In this document: positions 54,575 through 63,525 of the stretch, in pieces
Position numbering within the stretch: position 1 is the stretch's first letter
How the letters are laid out: each line of letters begins with the position of its first letter
Assembly (NCBI GenBank): GCA_030524175.1
Contig: JAUNHC010000010.1
Span: forward strand, 1-64,000
Origin: Eubacteriales bacterium
GTDB lineage: Bacteria; Bacillota; Clostridia; Lachnospirales; Lachnospiraceae
Direction: 5' to 3'
DNA length: 64,000 bases
Made by a program: the position numbers and the translations under genes
Notes under the pieces: generated by a model
The model's database searches: none
The model's input: only the letters and a program-made list of their open reading frames with translations
What the model was told of the DNA's origin: nothing

Positions 54575-57500
54575 TTATAACAGTTTCCCCAGCATCTCTA
54601 ACAGCTGTTCTGTCTGAATAGGCTTACTGAGATGTCCGTTCATTCCGCTCTCCAAAGATTTCTTGCTGTCGCCGTCAAAAGCATTGGCGGACTGGGCAAT
54701 GATGGGTATAGTACGGGAGTCCGGCCTTCCCAGGGTACGGATACGTCTGGCAGACTCAAGCCCGTCCATCACCGGCATCCTGATATCCATCAAAACTGCA
54801 TCATAATATCCCGGGGCATGTTCCTGAAACATATCTAATGCCTGCTGCCCGTTATCCGCGCATTCCACAAGGAATCCCTGCATTTCCAGAAGTGTTCTGG
54901 CAATATCCTGATTCAGTTTGTTATCCTCCGCAAGCAGCAGTCTTTTACCTTCAAATCCGTAATCCGCCTCAACACTGTGGTCATCCGGCTGTTCCTGTCC
55001 CTGCTCCGGCGCAAAGCCAAAGGGAATTGTGAAGAAAAACTCAGAACCTTTACCCACTTTGCTCCTTACCTCCAGCTTGCCTCCCATAAGCTGCACAAGA
55101 CTGCTGGAAATAGCAAGCCCAAGACCTGTGCCCCCGTGGCTGGCCGCAGTTTTTCTGTCTGCCTGCTCGAATACATTAAAGATACGTTCAAGTGCTGATG
55201 CTTCGATCCCGATCCCTGTGTCCCTTACAGAAAAACAGAGATACACACCATTCTCCTTTTCCTTCTGGGTCACTTTCACAATCACCATGCCGCCGCTTCC
55301 GGTGAATTTCACGGCATTGCCTATAATATTTATCAATACCTGATTCAGCCTCAGGCCGTCACCTTCCAGAAGACGGTCTTCCCTGTACCCGTTTTCAATC
55401 ACCAGAGACACACCTTTCTCAACCGCCTGTGGTTTCAGTAGTGTTTCCAGACTGTCAAGAAACTTTTTAATATCAATGGCCTCATAATTCAGTTCTATTT
55501 TTCCGCTTTCTATACGGGACATATCCAGAATATCATTTATAAGGTTCAGAAGATATACGTTGGCTGATTCTATTTTTTCCAGGCATTCTGCTGCTTTTTC
55601 TTTGTCATCCAGCACACTTTTCGCAATGGCTGTCATGCCGCTTATGGCATTCATTGGGGTACGTATTTCATGGGACATCCTTGACAGAAAATCTGTCTTA
55701 GCCTGGCTTATTGCGTTGGCCTTGGCCTTCATGAAGAAGGATGGGACTATTTTTACAAGTTCCTTCAGAAGCTTACGCTGCTCATCCGGCCATTGATAGT
55801 TGTCCTCATTTACCTCAAAGCTCATATCCCCCACATATTCGCCGCCGTCCCATATACCCGCATGAAGCCCGGATGCCATGGTAAAGGCCTGAGGATAAGG
55901 ATTACCGTTACTCAGCCCCTCTTCACTGTACATAGATGAAATCTCTTCCAGCTGTTCTGATGAGAAATAGAAGTCGGTTCCCAGCTTAAAGTCGTTTCTG
56001 CGCCTTGCCCATTGATAAGTAAACTTCATGCTCAGATAATCTTTGTTAATCTCAAGAATGGATACCCTGTCCACATGGAAATTTTTCCCTATGCGGGAAA
56101 GCAGCAGGAATACAGCATCATCCAGCTTCTTTGACTTACCCAGAAGCTCCAGGGCAAAGGATACTAAATCCTCGTCCTCATTTGCATTTACCCTGTCTAT
56201 GGCATTAAGGGGGTGCTCCTCTTCATATAACTGCGTAAGACTGATCCCCAGCTCGTTAGAGGTATCCAGATAACAGGCTGCCTGCCCCTTTGTATTTTCT
56301 TTCACATATTTAAGTGCACTTTCGGCACACCGGTATAAGCTGTTATAATCCTCAGCCACGTCGGTGACGCACATGCCGATACTGACAGATATCCCCACCT
56401 CTTTTTCACCCTTGGGCCATGCGATGATCTCCTTCACCTGCTCAGCTATGCGGGGCCCCACCACCGTTGCCCGGGCTTTATTGCATCCCCGTTTGAATAA
56501 CATAAACTCATCCCCGCCCAGACGGGTGATGACAGCGTCTGTTCCGGTCTCGGATTTAAGGATGGAAGCTACCTCCTGGAGAATGGCATCTGCAAAAGCA
56601 CTTCCTTCTACTTTGTTGATCTCTTTAAAATTGTCCATATCAAGGAGCATCAAACAACAGCATTCATTGGAAGGTTTCTTCAAAAGATACTGCTGCACCA
56701 TCCGGATACCTGTATCCTTATTATAAAGCCCTGTCATAGGGTCTTTCGAGCGGGCATCCTCCAATGCCAGTTCCATTTCCTTCTGCTGGGTTATCTCTTC
56801 CAGAATCCCCACAACTAAATCCGGCCTGCCGTCAGCCTGATAACTGATCACAGTAAGGGTGACACGAATCCAATAGGTGCCCTCCCGTGTCCTGAATTCA
56901 GATGAAGCTGTACGCTTGCCCCGGTGGATTTCCCGAAACATTTTACAGAAATCCTCCCTAAACTCCTCTGCCACACACTCCTCTGCCAGACTTTGAGGTA
57001 CATTTTCATATTCAGTTTTAATATGATAATACTCACATATCCTTTGAGGAATCGTACACAGCCTTATCTCCGGGTAGTAATAAAATTCACAGGTGGTCGT
57101 ATGCTCCAATGCTCTCTTAAGCACCTCACTGCTGGCAGCTACCTGGTCTGACAATATCCTGTTTCTCTGCTCGGTCCTTTTGCGGGCATCTATGTCAAGA
57201 AACACACTCTGTATGATTTCTTTTCCGTTTTCACTTAAAATGATCTTGGCACTGCCGATGATCCAGCAGCTGCTTCCATCCCTCCGCTGCACACGGTATT
57301 CATATTCATTTTTATCCCCCACCTTTTGAAGCCGGCTTACTTCTCTTAAGATGCGGTCTCTGTCCTCCTCCACTATAAGGGCAGGCAGATCCCAGTCATC
57401 CTTTGCCCAAAACTCCTCAGGCTCATAACCGAAAATACGGATTGCCTCCTGGTTCGCATTCTCAAAGATCACCCGGCCCTCCTCGTCCAGGCGGTACTGC

Positions 57501-58414
57501 ACAATACCGCAAAGCACAGACTGGAACAATTCGTTGTACCGCTTTGCCTGTTTTTCCTTTTCCCTTGCATCCTCTTCCAGGTCAATTTTATTTGTAACCT
57601 CCTGGGAAATATCTCTGACCACGCTAATGCACAAGGCTCTTCCATCCTGGGCCATCACCTGTTTTCCCACATCATTCACCCATATGTAGGTTCCGTCCTT
57701 TTTCTTCATTCGGTACTGGACTTCATATTCTTGTCCTTTGGCAAGGGCCGCACTGACAATACGGTTGACCATCCCCCGGTCATCCGGATGAATACCATTG
57801 CACACATAACCTTTCGTATCCTTTTTAAATTCCTGGTATGTATATCCCAAATGTTCAAGCATTCTGTCATTGATATAATATAAAGGAAATCCCGGGGCAA
57901 CATACCCGCCCATAATACCTCCGGGTATACTCTTACCTAAAAGATCAAGAGTTTTGATTCCCACTGTCCGCTCAAATTGCTGTCTGTCACTGCTCTCATT
58001 TACTGACGGAAAAAATTCTCCCTCTTCCTGCTGCACATTGGGCGTGGATGCGTGAATAGATGAAATCCTGCATTCATCCCCGCACATCACACAGGCTGCG
58101 GATACACGCATATCCACTGCCTCATCTCCCCTTGACACCACTGCAGTCAAAAGAACCGCCGCACTGGCCGGGGAAGTTACCTGTTCATATATTTTCTGCG
58201 GCGTGAAGGAATACCCTTGAGGGTCCACACTAAATTCCTCCTCCAGGATATGCTTCACTTCCTTACCGCTTGCTGCCAATTCCTGCTTTCCTGTCCCTAC
58301 CCATTGTACATCCTGCGTGAGATAGGAAAGCGTTCCCTCTAAGTCACGACGTACCATATAGGCATTAAAGAAACCAAGGACAGCTGCTTCTGCCTGCCCC
58401 GCCTTTATATTCAT
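54575..58414 (-). CDS. Hybrid histidine kinase with PAS, GGDEF, GAF and receiver domains
   Basis: A 1279-residue soluble protein. In order: a SnoaL/NTF2-like domain (about 5-125, AVLGFFNAYMVRRDLEGTL), three PAS domains (about 150-545), a GGDEF domain (TGLYNKDTG, then RLGGDEFMLF near residue 634), GAF (about 755-905), HisKA with SRMSHEIRTPMN (His near 916), ATPase domain with NIIGNAVKFTGSG and GTGLGLAIS, and a C-terminal receiver with MDIRMPVMDG (Asp near 1208). It lacks transmembrane segments, so it senses inside the cell. The GGDEF motif looks catalytic but the upstream RxxD product-inhibition site is missing. It stands alone between two other operons. Confidence 0.9.
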   Translation of the reverse strand: MNIKAGQAEAAVLGFFNAYMVRRDLEGTLSYLTQDVQWVGTGKQELAASGKEVKHILEEEFSVDPQGYSFTPQKIYEQVTSPASAAVLLTAVVSRGDEAVDMRVSAACVMCGDECRISSIHASTPNVQQEEGEFFPSVNESSDRQQFERTVGIKTLDLLGKSIPGGIMGGYVAPGFPLYYINDRMLEHLGYTYQEFKKDTKGYVCNGIHPDDRGMVNRIVSAALAKGQEYEVQYRMKKKDGTYIWVNDVGKQVMAQDGRALCISVVRDISQEVTNKIDLEEDAREKEKQAKRYNELFQSVLCGIVQYRLDEEGRVIFENANQEAIRIFGYEPEEFWAKDDWDLPALIVEEDRDRILREVSRLQKVGDKNEYEYRVQRRDGSSCWIIGSAKIILSENGKEIIQSVFLDIDARKRTEQRNRILSDQVAASSEVLKRALEHTTTCEFYYYPEIRLCTIPQRICEYYHIKTEYENVPQSLAEECVAEEFREDFCKMFREIHRGKRTASSEFRTREGTYWIRVTLTVISYQADGRPDLVVGILEEITQQKEMELALEDARSKDPMTGLYNKDTGIRMVQQYLLKKPSNECCCLMLLDMDNFKEINKVEGSAFADAILQEVASILKSETGTDAVITRLGGDEFMLFKRGCNKARATVVGPRIAEQVKEIIAWPKGEKEVGISVSIGMCVTDVAEDYNSLYRCAESALKYVKENTKGQAACYLDTSNELGISLTQLYEEEHPLNAIDRVNANEDEDLVSFALELLGKSKKLDDAVFLLLSRIGKNFHVDRVSILEINKDYLSMKFTYQWARRRNDFKLGTDFYFSSEQLEEISSMYSEEGLSNGNPYPQAFTMASGLHAGIWDGGEYVGDMSFEVNEDNYQWPDEQRKLLKELVKIVPSFFMKAKANAISQAKTDFLSRMSHEIRTPMNAISGMTAIAKSVLDDKEKAAECLEKIESANVYLLNLINDILDMSRIESGKIELNYEAIDIKKFLDSLETLLKPQAVEKGVSLVIENGYREDRLLEGDGLRLNQVLINIIGNAVKFTGSGGMVIVKVTQKEKENGVYLCFSVRDTGIGIEASALERIFNVFEQADRKTAASHGGTGLGLAISSSLVQLMGGKLEVRSKVGKGSEFFFTIPFGFAPEQGQEQPDDHSVEADYGFEGKRLLLAEDNKLNQDIARTLLEMQGFLVECADNGQQALDMFQEHAPGYYDAVLMDIRMPVMDGLESARRIRTLGRPDSRTIPIIAQSANAFDGDSKKSLESGMNGHLSKPIQTEQLLEMLGKLL

Positions 58415-58510
58415 GCCCCAACCCCGCCTTTCAAAAATCAGTAGTATTTTTCAGAAAAATCACATATTATTGTATATATTATATGAAATGTCTGTCATAA
58501 ATGCAAGCAA

Positions 58511-58555
58511 AAACAACAGGTACCATAGCCGGATATACTATGGTGCCTGTTGTTC
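58511..58555 (-). terminator. Terminator of the second ECF-sigma/ABC operon
   Basis: A 17-bp stem with a single mismatch (58512-58528 against 58538-58554, core AACAACAGGTACC), followed by TTTTTG on the minus strand and CTTTTT on the plus strand. It is just after the permease stop codon at 58559. Confidence 0.9.
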
Positions 58556-58558
58556 TTT

Positions 58559-59662
58559 TTAATCAACCTTCTTCCACTGCAAAGCTCCGCACACGATCCC
58601 TGCCGTGATCACCACAGGTACTGCCGCTGCACGCATCCAGTAAAACGGTACCGCATCCAACATACTTCCGTAATTGCTCATAAGCGCCGGCTGGATAAGT
58701 GCCAGAAGATACAGGAATCTGCTTTGGAAAGTCATATAGAGGATTACAGGTGCCGCCCAGGAGAAAATAGCTGCCAGTAAAGAATGTGCTACAGTATCCG
58801 CCTTTGCAGAAATCCAGACCACCATCCCAGTCAGCATCAGGATACCTCCCAGTGCAGTTACTATATAACCTAAAGTAAAATCTCCTATTTCCAATTGTGA
58901 GACAGCATGTGCCGAATTTGTGCCTAAAATCATTCCCATTCCCATACTCATCTCACTCCCGTCAAACCCGAAAACTGCGGCGCAAAGCCCAAAAAGCAAA
59001 AGCAGCAGAAATATGTATCCGCACACAGTGACTGTAAATGCCGCCGCAATTCTCGCCCTTGTATCAGTACCTATTCCCTTTTCTGCAGTAAACATGATCT
59101 GCCGCATCCCACTCTGCCTCTCCTCGCAAAATAAAGGCGCGGTACATATCATGACTATAAGGCTAAGAAGCCAGTTTGACATTTGAAATATATCCAGAAA
59201 TTTCTCCCAGCCCCTGGCATATGCAAAATTTAATTCTCCCTGAGGAGTGGCGGAATAAACTCTCAGCCCCGATTCATTGATGGGTATTGTGTTCTGCGGC
59301 ACCTTATAATCATCCCAGCTTCGGAAATAGCCGTCTGTCAGGTTATCCGCCACGAATCCATTCAGGTAATTCTCATCCATCCAATGTCCGTATTCCTCCC
59401 GGACCTCACCGGGATAACCATATTTTTCAATAATCCTCTGCACATCTGCATCTGTCAGCTTACCCTTAAAATCCTCCGTGATCTTCCTGTCCATACGGAT
59501 GGCTGCATATCCCTCATAAACAGTCCCGTTGACTTTCGTGATTTCCGCCCCCACACTTTCAAGGCAAAAATATACGGCCAGCCAGCCCAATATAACAACT
59601 CCCATTACCCAGAACAATTTCCTGTGAAGGATCCTGTACAATTCCATTCGATATAATGTCAT
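58559..59662 (-). CDS. ABC-2-type permease of the second ECF operon
   Basis: A 367-residue permease: one helix at about 17-36, an outer domain of about 130 residues and five to six C-terminal helices from about 163. The domain plan matches the 362-residue permease in the 50-52 kb unit. It is last in the sigma/membrane protein/ATPase/permease operon and lies 15 nt after the ATPase gene. Confidence 0.85.
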   Translation of the reverse strand: MTLYRMELYRILHRKLFWVMGVVILGWLAVYFCLESVGAEITKVNGTVYEGYAAIRMDRKITEDFKGKLTDADVQRIIEKYGYPGEVREEYGHWMDENYLNGFVADNLTDGYFRSWDDYKVPQNTIPINESGLRVYSATPQGELNFAYARGWEKFLDIFQMSNWLLSLIVMICTAPLFCEERQSGMRQIMFTAEKGIGTDTRARIAAAFTVTVCGYIFLLLLLFGLCAAVFGFDGSEMSMGMGMILGTNSAHAVSQLEIGDFTLGYIVTALGGILMLTGMVVWISAKADTVAHSLLAAIFSWAAPVILYMTFQSRFLYLLALIQPALMSNYGSMLDAVPFYWMRAAAVPVVITAGIVCGALQWKKVD

Positions 59663-59677
59663 TCTTGTATCCCCTCT

Positions 59678-60544
59678 TCATAATACTCTGTTAAGATAGT
59701 AAAGATATGTATCTTCCAACGTGGGTTCCACATTTACCGCCCCCGGAGCAGGCTTCTCCCTTGAAATAATACGGAGCAGCACGCCATTCCCGTGATTCTT
59801 AAGATTGGCGATCACATACTTCTCCCGAAGCAGCTCTGCTTCCTGCGCATCCGCCATATATTCCCATACAAATTTTCCAAGCCCGTTATTCATCTGTGCC
59901 ACTGTTCCGGATGACACAAGCTGCCCCTGCTTCATCATCAGTATTTCATCTGCAATATACTCAATATCCGACACAATATGCGTGGATAAGATGATGATCC
60001 GGTCTTTGCTGAGGGAACTGATGATATTGCGGAATCTCACTCTCTCATTGGGATCAAGCCCGGAAGTAGGTTCATCCAATATCAAAATCTCGGGGTCGTT
60101 TAAAAGTGCCTGGGCTATCCCCACTCTTTTGATCATTCCCCCGGAGAATGTCTTCATCTTCTTATCCCCGTCCTGCAAATTGACCAGCTCCAGCAGTTCA
60201 TCTGCCCGCTTCCGGGAATAATCCCGGGGCAAAGCCTTCAGGGCGGCCATATACATAAGAAAACGCCTGGCACTGTAATCAGGATAGTATCCGAAATTCT
60301 GGGGAAGATATCCCAGAAGACGGCGGTACCCGCCCCCCATTCTCTGGATTTCTGTCCCGTCACATAAAATCCTGCCGCCATCCTGTTTCAGGATTCCGCA
60401 GAGCATCCGCATCAGTGTGGTTTTACCGGCTCCATTCTCTCCCAAAAGCCCATAAACACCGCTGGTCAGTGATATTGACACGTTGGAAACTGCCTGTTTT
60501 CCTTTATATTCTTTTGTGAGACCTTCTGTTTTCAATTCATGCAT
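59678..60544 (-). CDS. ABC-2 exporter ATP-binding protein, second ECF operon
   Basis: A 288-residue ATPase: Walker A GENGAGKTT near 38, signature FSGGMIKRVG near 135, Walker B ILILDEPTSGLDP, switch STHIVSD. The C-terminus (LEDTYLYYLNRVL) is like the ATPase at 49804-50679. It overlaps the upstream membrane-protein gene by 13 nt. Confidence 0.93.
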   Translation of the reverse strand: MHELKTEGLTKEYKGKQAVSNVSISLTSGVYGLLGENGAGKTTLMRMLCGILKQDGGRILCDGTEIQRMGGGYRRLLGYLPQNFGYYPDYSARRFLMYMAALKALPRDYSRKRADELLELVNLQDGDKKMKTFSGGMIKRVGIAQALLNDPEILILDEPTSGLDPNERVRFRNIISSLSKDRIIILSTHIVSDIEYIADEILMMKQGQLVSSGTVAQMNNGLGKFVWEYMADAQEAELLREKYVIANLKNHGNGVLLRIISREKPAPGAVNVEPTLEDTYLYYLNRVL

Positions 60545-61365
60545 AACAACTCTCCTCTATCCATCCTCTGCAGCATCCAAATAATCTCCCAGCCGTACAC
60601 AGCCCCGCTTACAAGCAATGCCAAAAGCCACACACCTAATGAACCTCTCTCGTAAATCCTCCCGTAAGAAGCCGCCATACCGCAAAGCACAGCCATACAC
60701 ACCCCGCCGGCTGCCATAGCGTATACACTGTTTCTCCCAATTCCAGTAAGCATGATCCCAAACTGCAGGCACCCTGTGACCAAAAAAGGAACCGCCACAT
60801 AAATCCCCACTTCCAGCAGACTTCTGTGGGTATTTTCCCCGATCTCCAACATTACCGCCCCCAGACACGAAATGTCAAAAATCCCGTATAAGATTATTTT
60901 CAAAGTAAATAGCTGCCTGTTGTTGAAGAAACAGCTCCCTGCAGTCTCTGCAATCCCCCTGGTTTCCTCTTGCATACAGGCCACAGCCAAAAACATACTG
61001 AAGCATGCCGATGCGGCCGTTCCCAAAAGATACAGGTCTTTTTCCTCAAGCCTGCCCCGGAAACCGACATAAACAGCAGCCAGCAGCAGGAAGCAAAAAA
61101 GCTGTAATACTATCATCTTCTTCTCCATAAACCTGATCTGGCTGGCAATGATCTCCAGCCTTGATGCCCGGGGAACCAGATGCTTCTTCTCTATATACTG
61201 CTCTAACTCAAAGATCGAGGCCTGTCTCCGTTCCGCGTCAAGATGCAATTCCATATTGTCCTCCCGGAACATATCCTTTAATCTTCTGTAATCCTTCCGC
61301 TCTTCCATAAATGAATCTGCCTTCCTTTCTGCCGCTTGCCTGAGCACATCTGCCAGCGTTCTCAT
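60532..61365 (-). CDS. Membrane protein next to ECF sigma factor, possible anti-sigma factor
   Basis: A 277-residue protein: about 90 residues of charged helical sequence (AERKADSFMEERKDYRRL), then six hydrophobic helices. There is no zinc-finger HxxxCxxC motif, unlike the anti-sigma at 3308-4033. Its start overlaps the sigma stop as ATGA, and GGAG lies upstream, so tight coupling to the sigma factor is evident. The N-terminal helical part facing the cytoplasm could bind the sigma factor, or the protein may be an additional permease subunit. Confidence 0.7.
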   Translation of the reverse strand: MRTLADVLRQAAERKADSFMEERKDYRRLKDMFREDNMELHLDAERRQASIFELEQYIEKKHLVPRASRLEIIASQIRFMEKKMIVLQLFCFLLLAAVYVGFRGRLEEKDLYLLGTAASACFSMFLAVACMQEETRGIAETAGSCFFNNRQLFTLKIILYGIFDISCLGAVMLEIGENTHRSLLEVGIYVAVPFLVTGCLQFGIMLTGIGRNSVYAMAAGGVCMAVLCGMAASYGRIYERGSLGVWLLALLVSGAVYGWEIIWMLQRMDRGELLCMN

Positions 61366-61883
61366 TTCTCATACTCCTCCGGCATCTCCTTCCTGAGATT
61401 TCTGATCCCCAGCCGGAGTCTGGATTTCACTGTAGAGATATTGGTATCCAATACAGCAGCAATCTCCTTCAGCTTCAGATCACAGTAAAATCGCAGGACA
61501 ATAACCTCTCTCTGCACTTCCGGAAGCTTTGACAATAATTCTGCCAAAACCATTTTATCCTCCACACGCTGTAACCCCTCATCCCTCTCTGAGCTTTCTT
61601 CCTCATAAGAATCTAATTCTGCATCCATCCTTCCCCGCCAGTAATCCACACAAAGATTTCTGGCTATAGTGAGCAGGTATCCCTTCAGGTTCCTGTATTC
61701 GTAGCTGTCAACAGTCTTAATAAAACGATAAAACGTCTCCTGGGTAATATCATAGGCTCCTGGAACATCCTTTAACTGATATATACAAAAGTGCAGGATC
61801 TCATCGTAATACTGCTCCACAATATTGTTTAAATACTCTCTGTGTCCCCGCTGGATCTGCCGGATCATCTCCCTGTCCTTCAA
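61362..61883 (-). CDS. ECF-family RNA polymerase sigma factor (second)
   Basis: A 173-residue sigma factor: region 2 with AYDITQETFYRFIKTVDSY and NLKGYLLTIARNLCVDY, region 4 with LPEVQREVIVLRFYCDLKLKE (two halves) and DTNISTVKSRLR. The start is TTG at 61883, 6 nt after AAGGAGG. It leads an operon with a membrane protein, an ABC ATPase and a permease; the order is similar to the first sigma operon at 2.8-5.4 kb. Confidence 0.92.
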   Translation of the reverse strand: MKDREMIRQIQRGHREYLNNIVEQYYDEILHFCIYQLKDVPGAYDITQETFYRFIKTVDSYEYRNLKGYLLTIARNLCVDYWRGRMDAELDSYEEESSERDEGLQRVEDKMVLAELLSKLPEVQREVIVLRFYCDLKLKEIAAVLDTNISTVKSRLRLGIRNLRKEMPEEYEK

Positions 61884-62103
61884 GGTGTTCCTCCTTCCTG
61901 TAATAATACTGTATACTAATATAACATTTTACAAAGGGGGAAAGTTTAATCGGATTGTAAAAAATAAAAATATTAGATTTTATCATCTCCGTTTATTTGA
62001 CAACAGCAACAGCAAACATTAGACTAAAAAGAGCATTGCGGGGAAAGCCAGGCCCACACAGTCTTGATATAATCAGATCACAAAAGAAATGGAGGGAAAC
62101 TAA

Positions 62104-63021
62104 ATGCACGCATGGGAAGCAATTCAAACATCGGTAGATCATATTGAGGAACATTTAAGTGAACCTATACAGACTGAGGCTTTGGCTCAATTGGCCGGAC
62201 TTTCACAGTTTTATTTCCAAAGACTTTTCAAACGGTTAGTCAAAAAACCGCTGCAGGAATACATCAAGCTGAGGCGGCTTGCAAGAGCTGCTGAAGCCTT
62301 AAGAACAGAAAAGAAGAGAATTTTAGATATTGCCTTAGACTATGGGTTTGCAAGTCATGGAAATTTTACAAGAGCCTTTAAGGATACCTATGGAATCACT
62401 CCGGAAGAATACAGAAAAAAACAGCCATTACTTAACACCTGTATAAAACCCGAAATTTCCATGGGGTATGTTTTGATAGACGAGGGAATCCCTCTGATCG
62501 CAGGAAATATTGTCTTAGAAATACGCCGTGAACGGCTGAACACACCGGAAATGTATCTTGGGCTTACCACAGATGTCAGCATAGCAGCCCAAACACCTGT
62601 TGGCGAAAGCACCGGAATAGATATACCAGGGCAGCTATGGACTCGCTACCATGATACAAAAAAACTGATTGAAGATTATATTGTGCCGGATATTGAATTA
62701 GGCATGTCTTACTCTGCCGATATGGAAAAAGGAACCTTTTCTTATTTTGCAGGCGGACTGGCTGCTGCTCTTCCCCAAAACCTGAACAGAGACTTTGTAC
62801 GCCAAGAGCTGCCTGCAGGAGAATATATCGTATGCTCCATAGAAGCCGAAAGCTTTAAAGAACTTGTAACAACCGCTTTAGACCAGGCAGGAAAATACCT
62901 TTTCGGCACCTGGCTGCCCAAACATAAGCTCACTACTCAGCCATTTTCAGCAGAAAAGTACATCTTTTCCCAGGAGGATACTAACCGCATGGAAATCTGG
63001 GCTGCACCCATTACTGAATAA
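62104..63021 (+). CDS. AraC-family regulator with GyrI-like effector domain
   Basis: A 305-residue regulator with the reverse layout of most AraC proteins: the DNA-binding helices come first (ALAQLAGLSQFYFQRLFKRL at about 26-45, DYGFASHGNFTRAFKDTYGI at about 80-99), followed by a GyrI/effector-binding domain of about 190 residues (SRPE-type MEKGTFSYFAGG, LPAGEYIV). This is the Rob/SoxS-like type that senses drugs. GGAGGGAA precedes the start. It is divergent from the sigma operon and ends at a terminator. Confidence 0.9.
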   Translation: MHAWEAIQTSVDHIEEHLSEPIQTEALAQLAGLSQFYFQRLFKRLVKKPLQEYIKLRRLARAAEALRTEKKRILDIALDYGFASHGNFTRAFKDTYGITPEEYRKKQPLLNTCIKPEISMGYVLIDEGIPLIAGNIVLEIRRERLNTPEMYLGLTTDVSIAAQTPVGESTGIDIPGQLWTRYHDTKKLIEDYIVPDIELGMSYSADMEKGTFSYFAGGLAAALPQNLNRDFVRQELPAGEYIVCSIEAESFKELVTTALDQAGKYLFGTWLPKHKLTTQPFSAEKYIFSQEDTNRMEIWAAPITE

Positions 63022-63026
63022 AAGTA

Positions 63027-63068
63027 AAAGAAATGACCGCTCTTTATGATTTGCGGTCATTTTCTTTA
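63027..63068. terminator. Terminator between AraC/GyrI-type and VOC genes
   Basis: AAATGACCGC (63031-63040) pairs perfectly with GCGGTCATTT (63053-63062) around 12 nt, followed by TTCTTTAT on the plus strand; A-rich on the other side, so it may serve both convergent genes. Confidence 0.8.
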
Positions 63069-63086
63069 TAGCTGATGTCCTTCACT

Positions 63087-63473
63087 TTAATATTGTATAA
63101 ATTCTAATTCTACTCCGTTTGGATCTGCTGCCAACATTCGAATACTTGCAAGTTTATCTATATAAGCCGGCTCCATTAAAATTACTGTTCCGGACTGAAC
63201 CAGCTTTTCATATAACTGTCCAATCTTGGTCACTTCATATGCAATATGCCTATATGATCCTCTTTCTGTATTCTTTATTTTAGCCTCTCCTGTATCGTCC
63301 ATATAACTGATCAATTCAAGCTTTAATTTATTAGGACATTGTAAATATGTGAGAGAATGATCTCCCATATCAATTGTTTCCAATAACGGCATTTCCAAAA
63401 TATCGTGATAAAAATATAGGGATTCTTTCAGGTTTTTAACATTTATAGTAATATGATCTACATTCTGAATCAT
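63087..63473 (-). CDS. VOC/glyoxalase-family protein
   Basis: A 128-residue protein of the vicinal oxygen chelate fold. The start at 63473 (MIQNVDHITINV) has AAAGGA upstream; the longer frame is not supported. VOC features: VDHITINVKNLKESLYFY with the metal-binding H7, NKLKLELISYM and the C-terminal DPNGVELEFIQ with the metal-binding Glu. It probably binds a divalent metal and acts as a lyase, dioxygenase or binding protein. It follows the sugar-binding protein gene 53 nt away. Confidence 0.88.
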   Translation of the reverse strand: MIQNVDHITINVKNLKESLYFYHDILEMPLLETIDMGDHSLTYLQCPNKLKLELISYMDDTGEAKIKNTERGSYRHIAYEVTKIGQLYEKLVQSGTVILMEPAYIDKLASIRMLAADPNGVELEFIQY

Positions 63474-63489
63474 TTTTTTCCTTTCTAAA

Positions 63490-63511
63490 GGGCCGGAAAA
63501 ACGCCCGGCCC
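63490..63511 (-). other. Intercistronic GC-rich hairpin
   Basis: GGGCCGG (63490-63496) pairs with CCGGCCC (63505-63511) around an 8-nt loop; on the minus strand it is followed by TTTAG. It lies between the binding protein stop codon and the VOC gene and may be a weak terminator or attenuator. Confidence 0.5.
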
Positions 63512-63525
63512 CATTCATATTTTGA

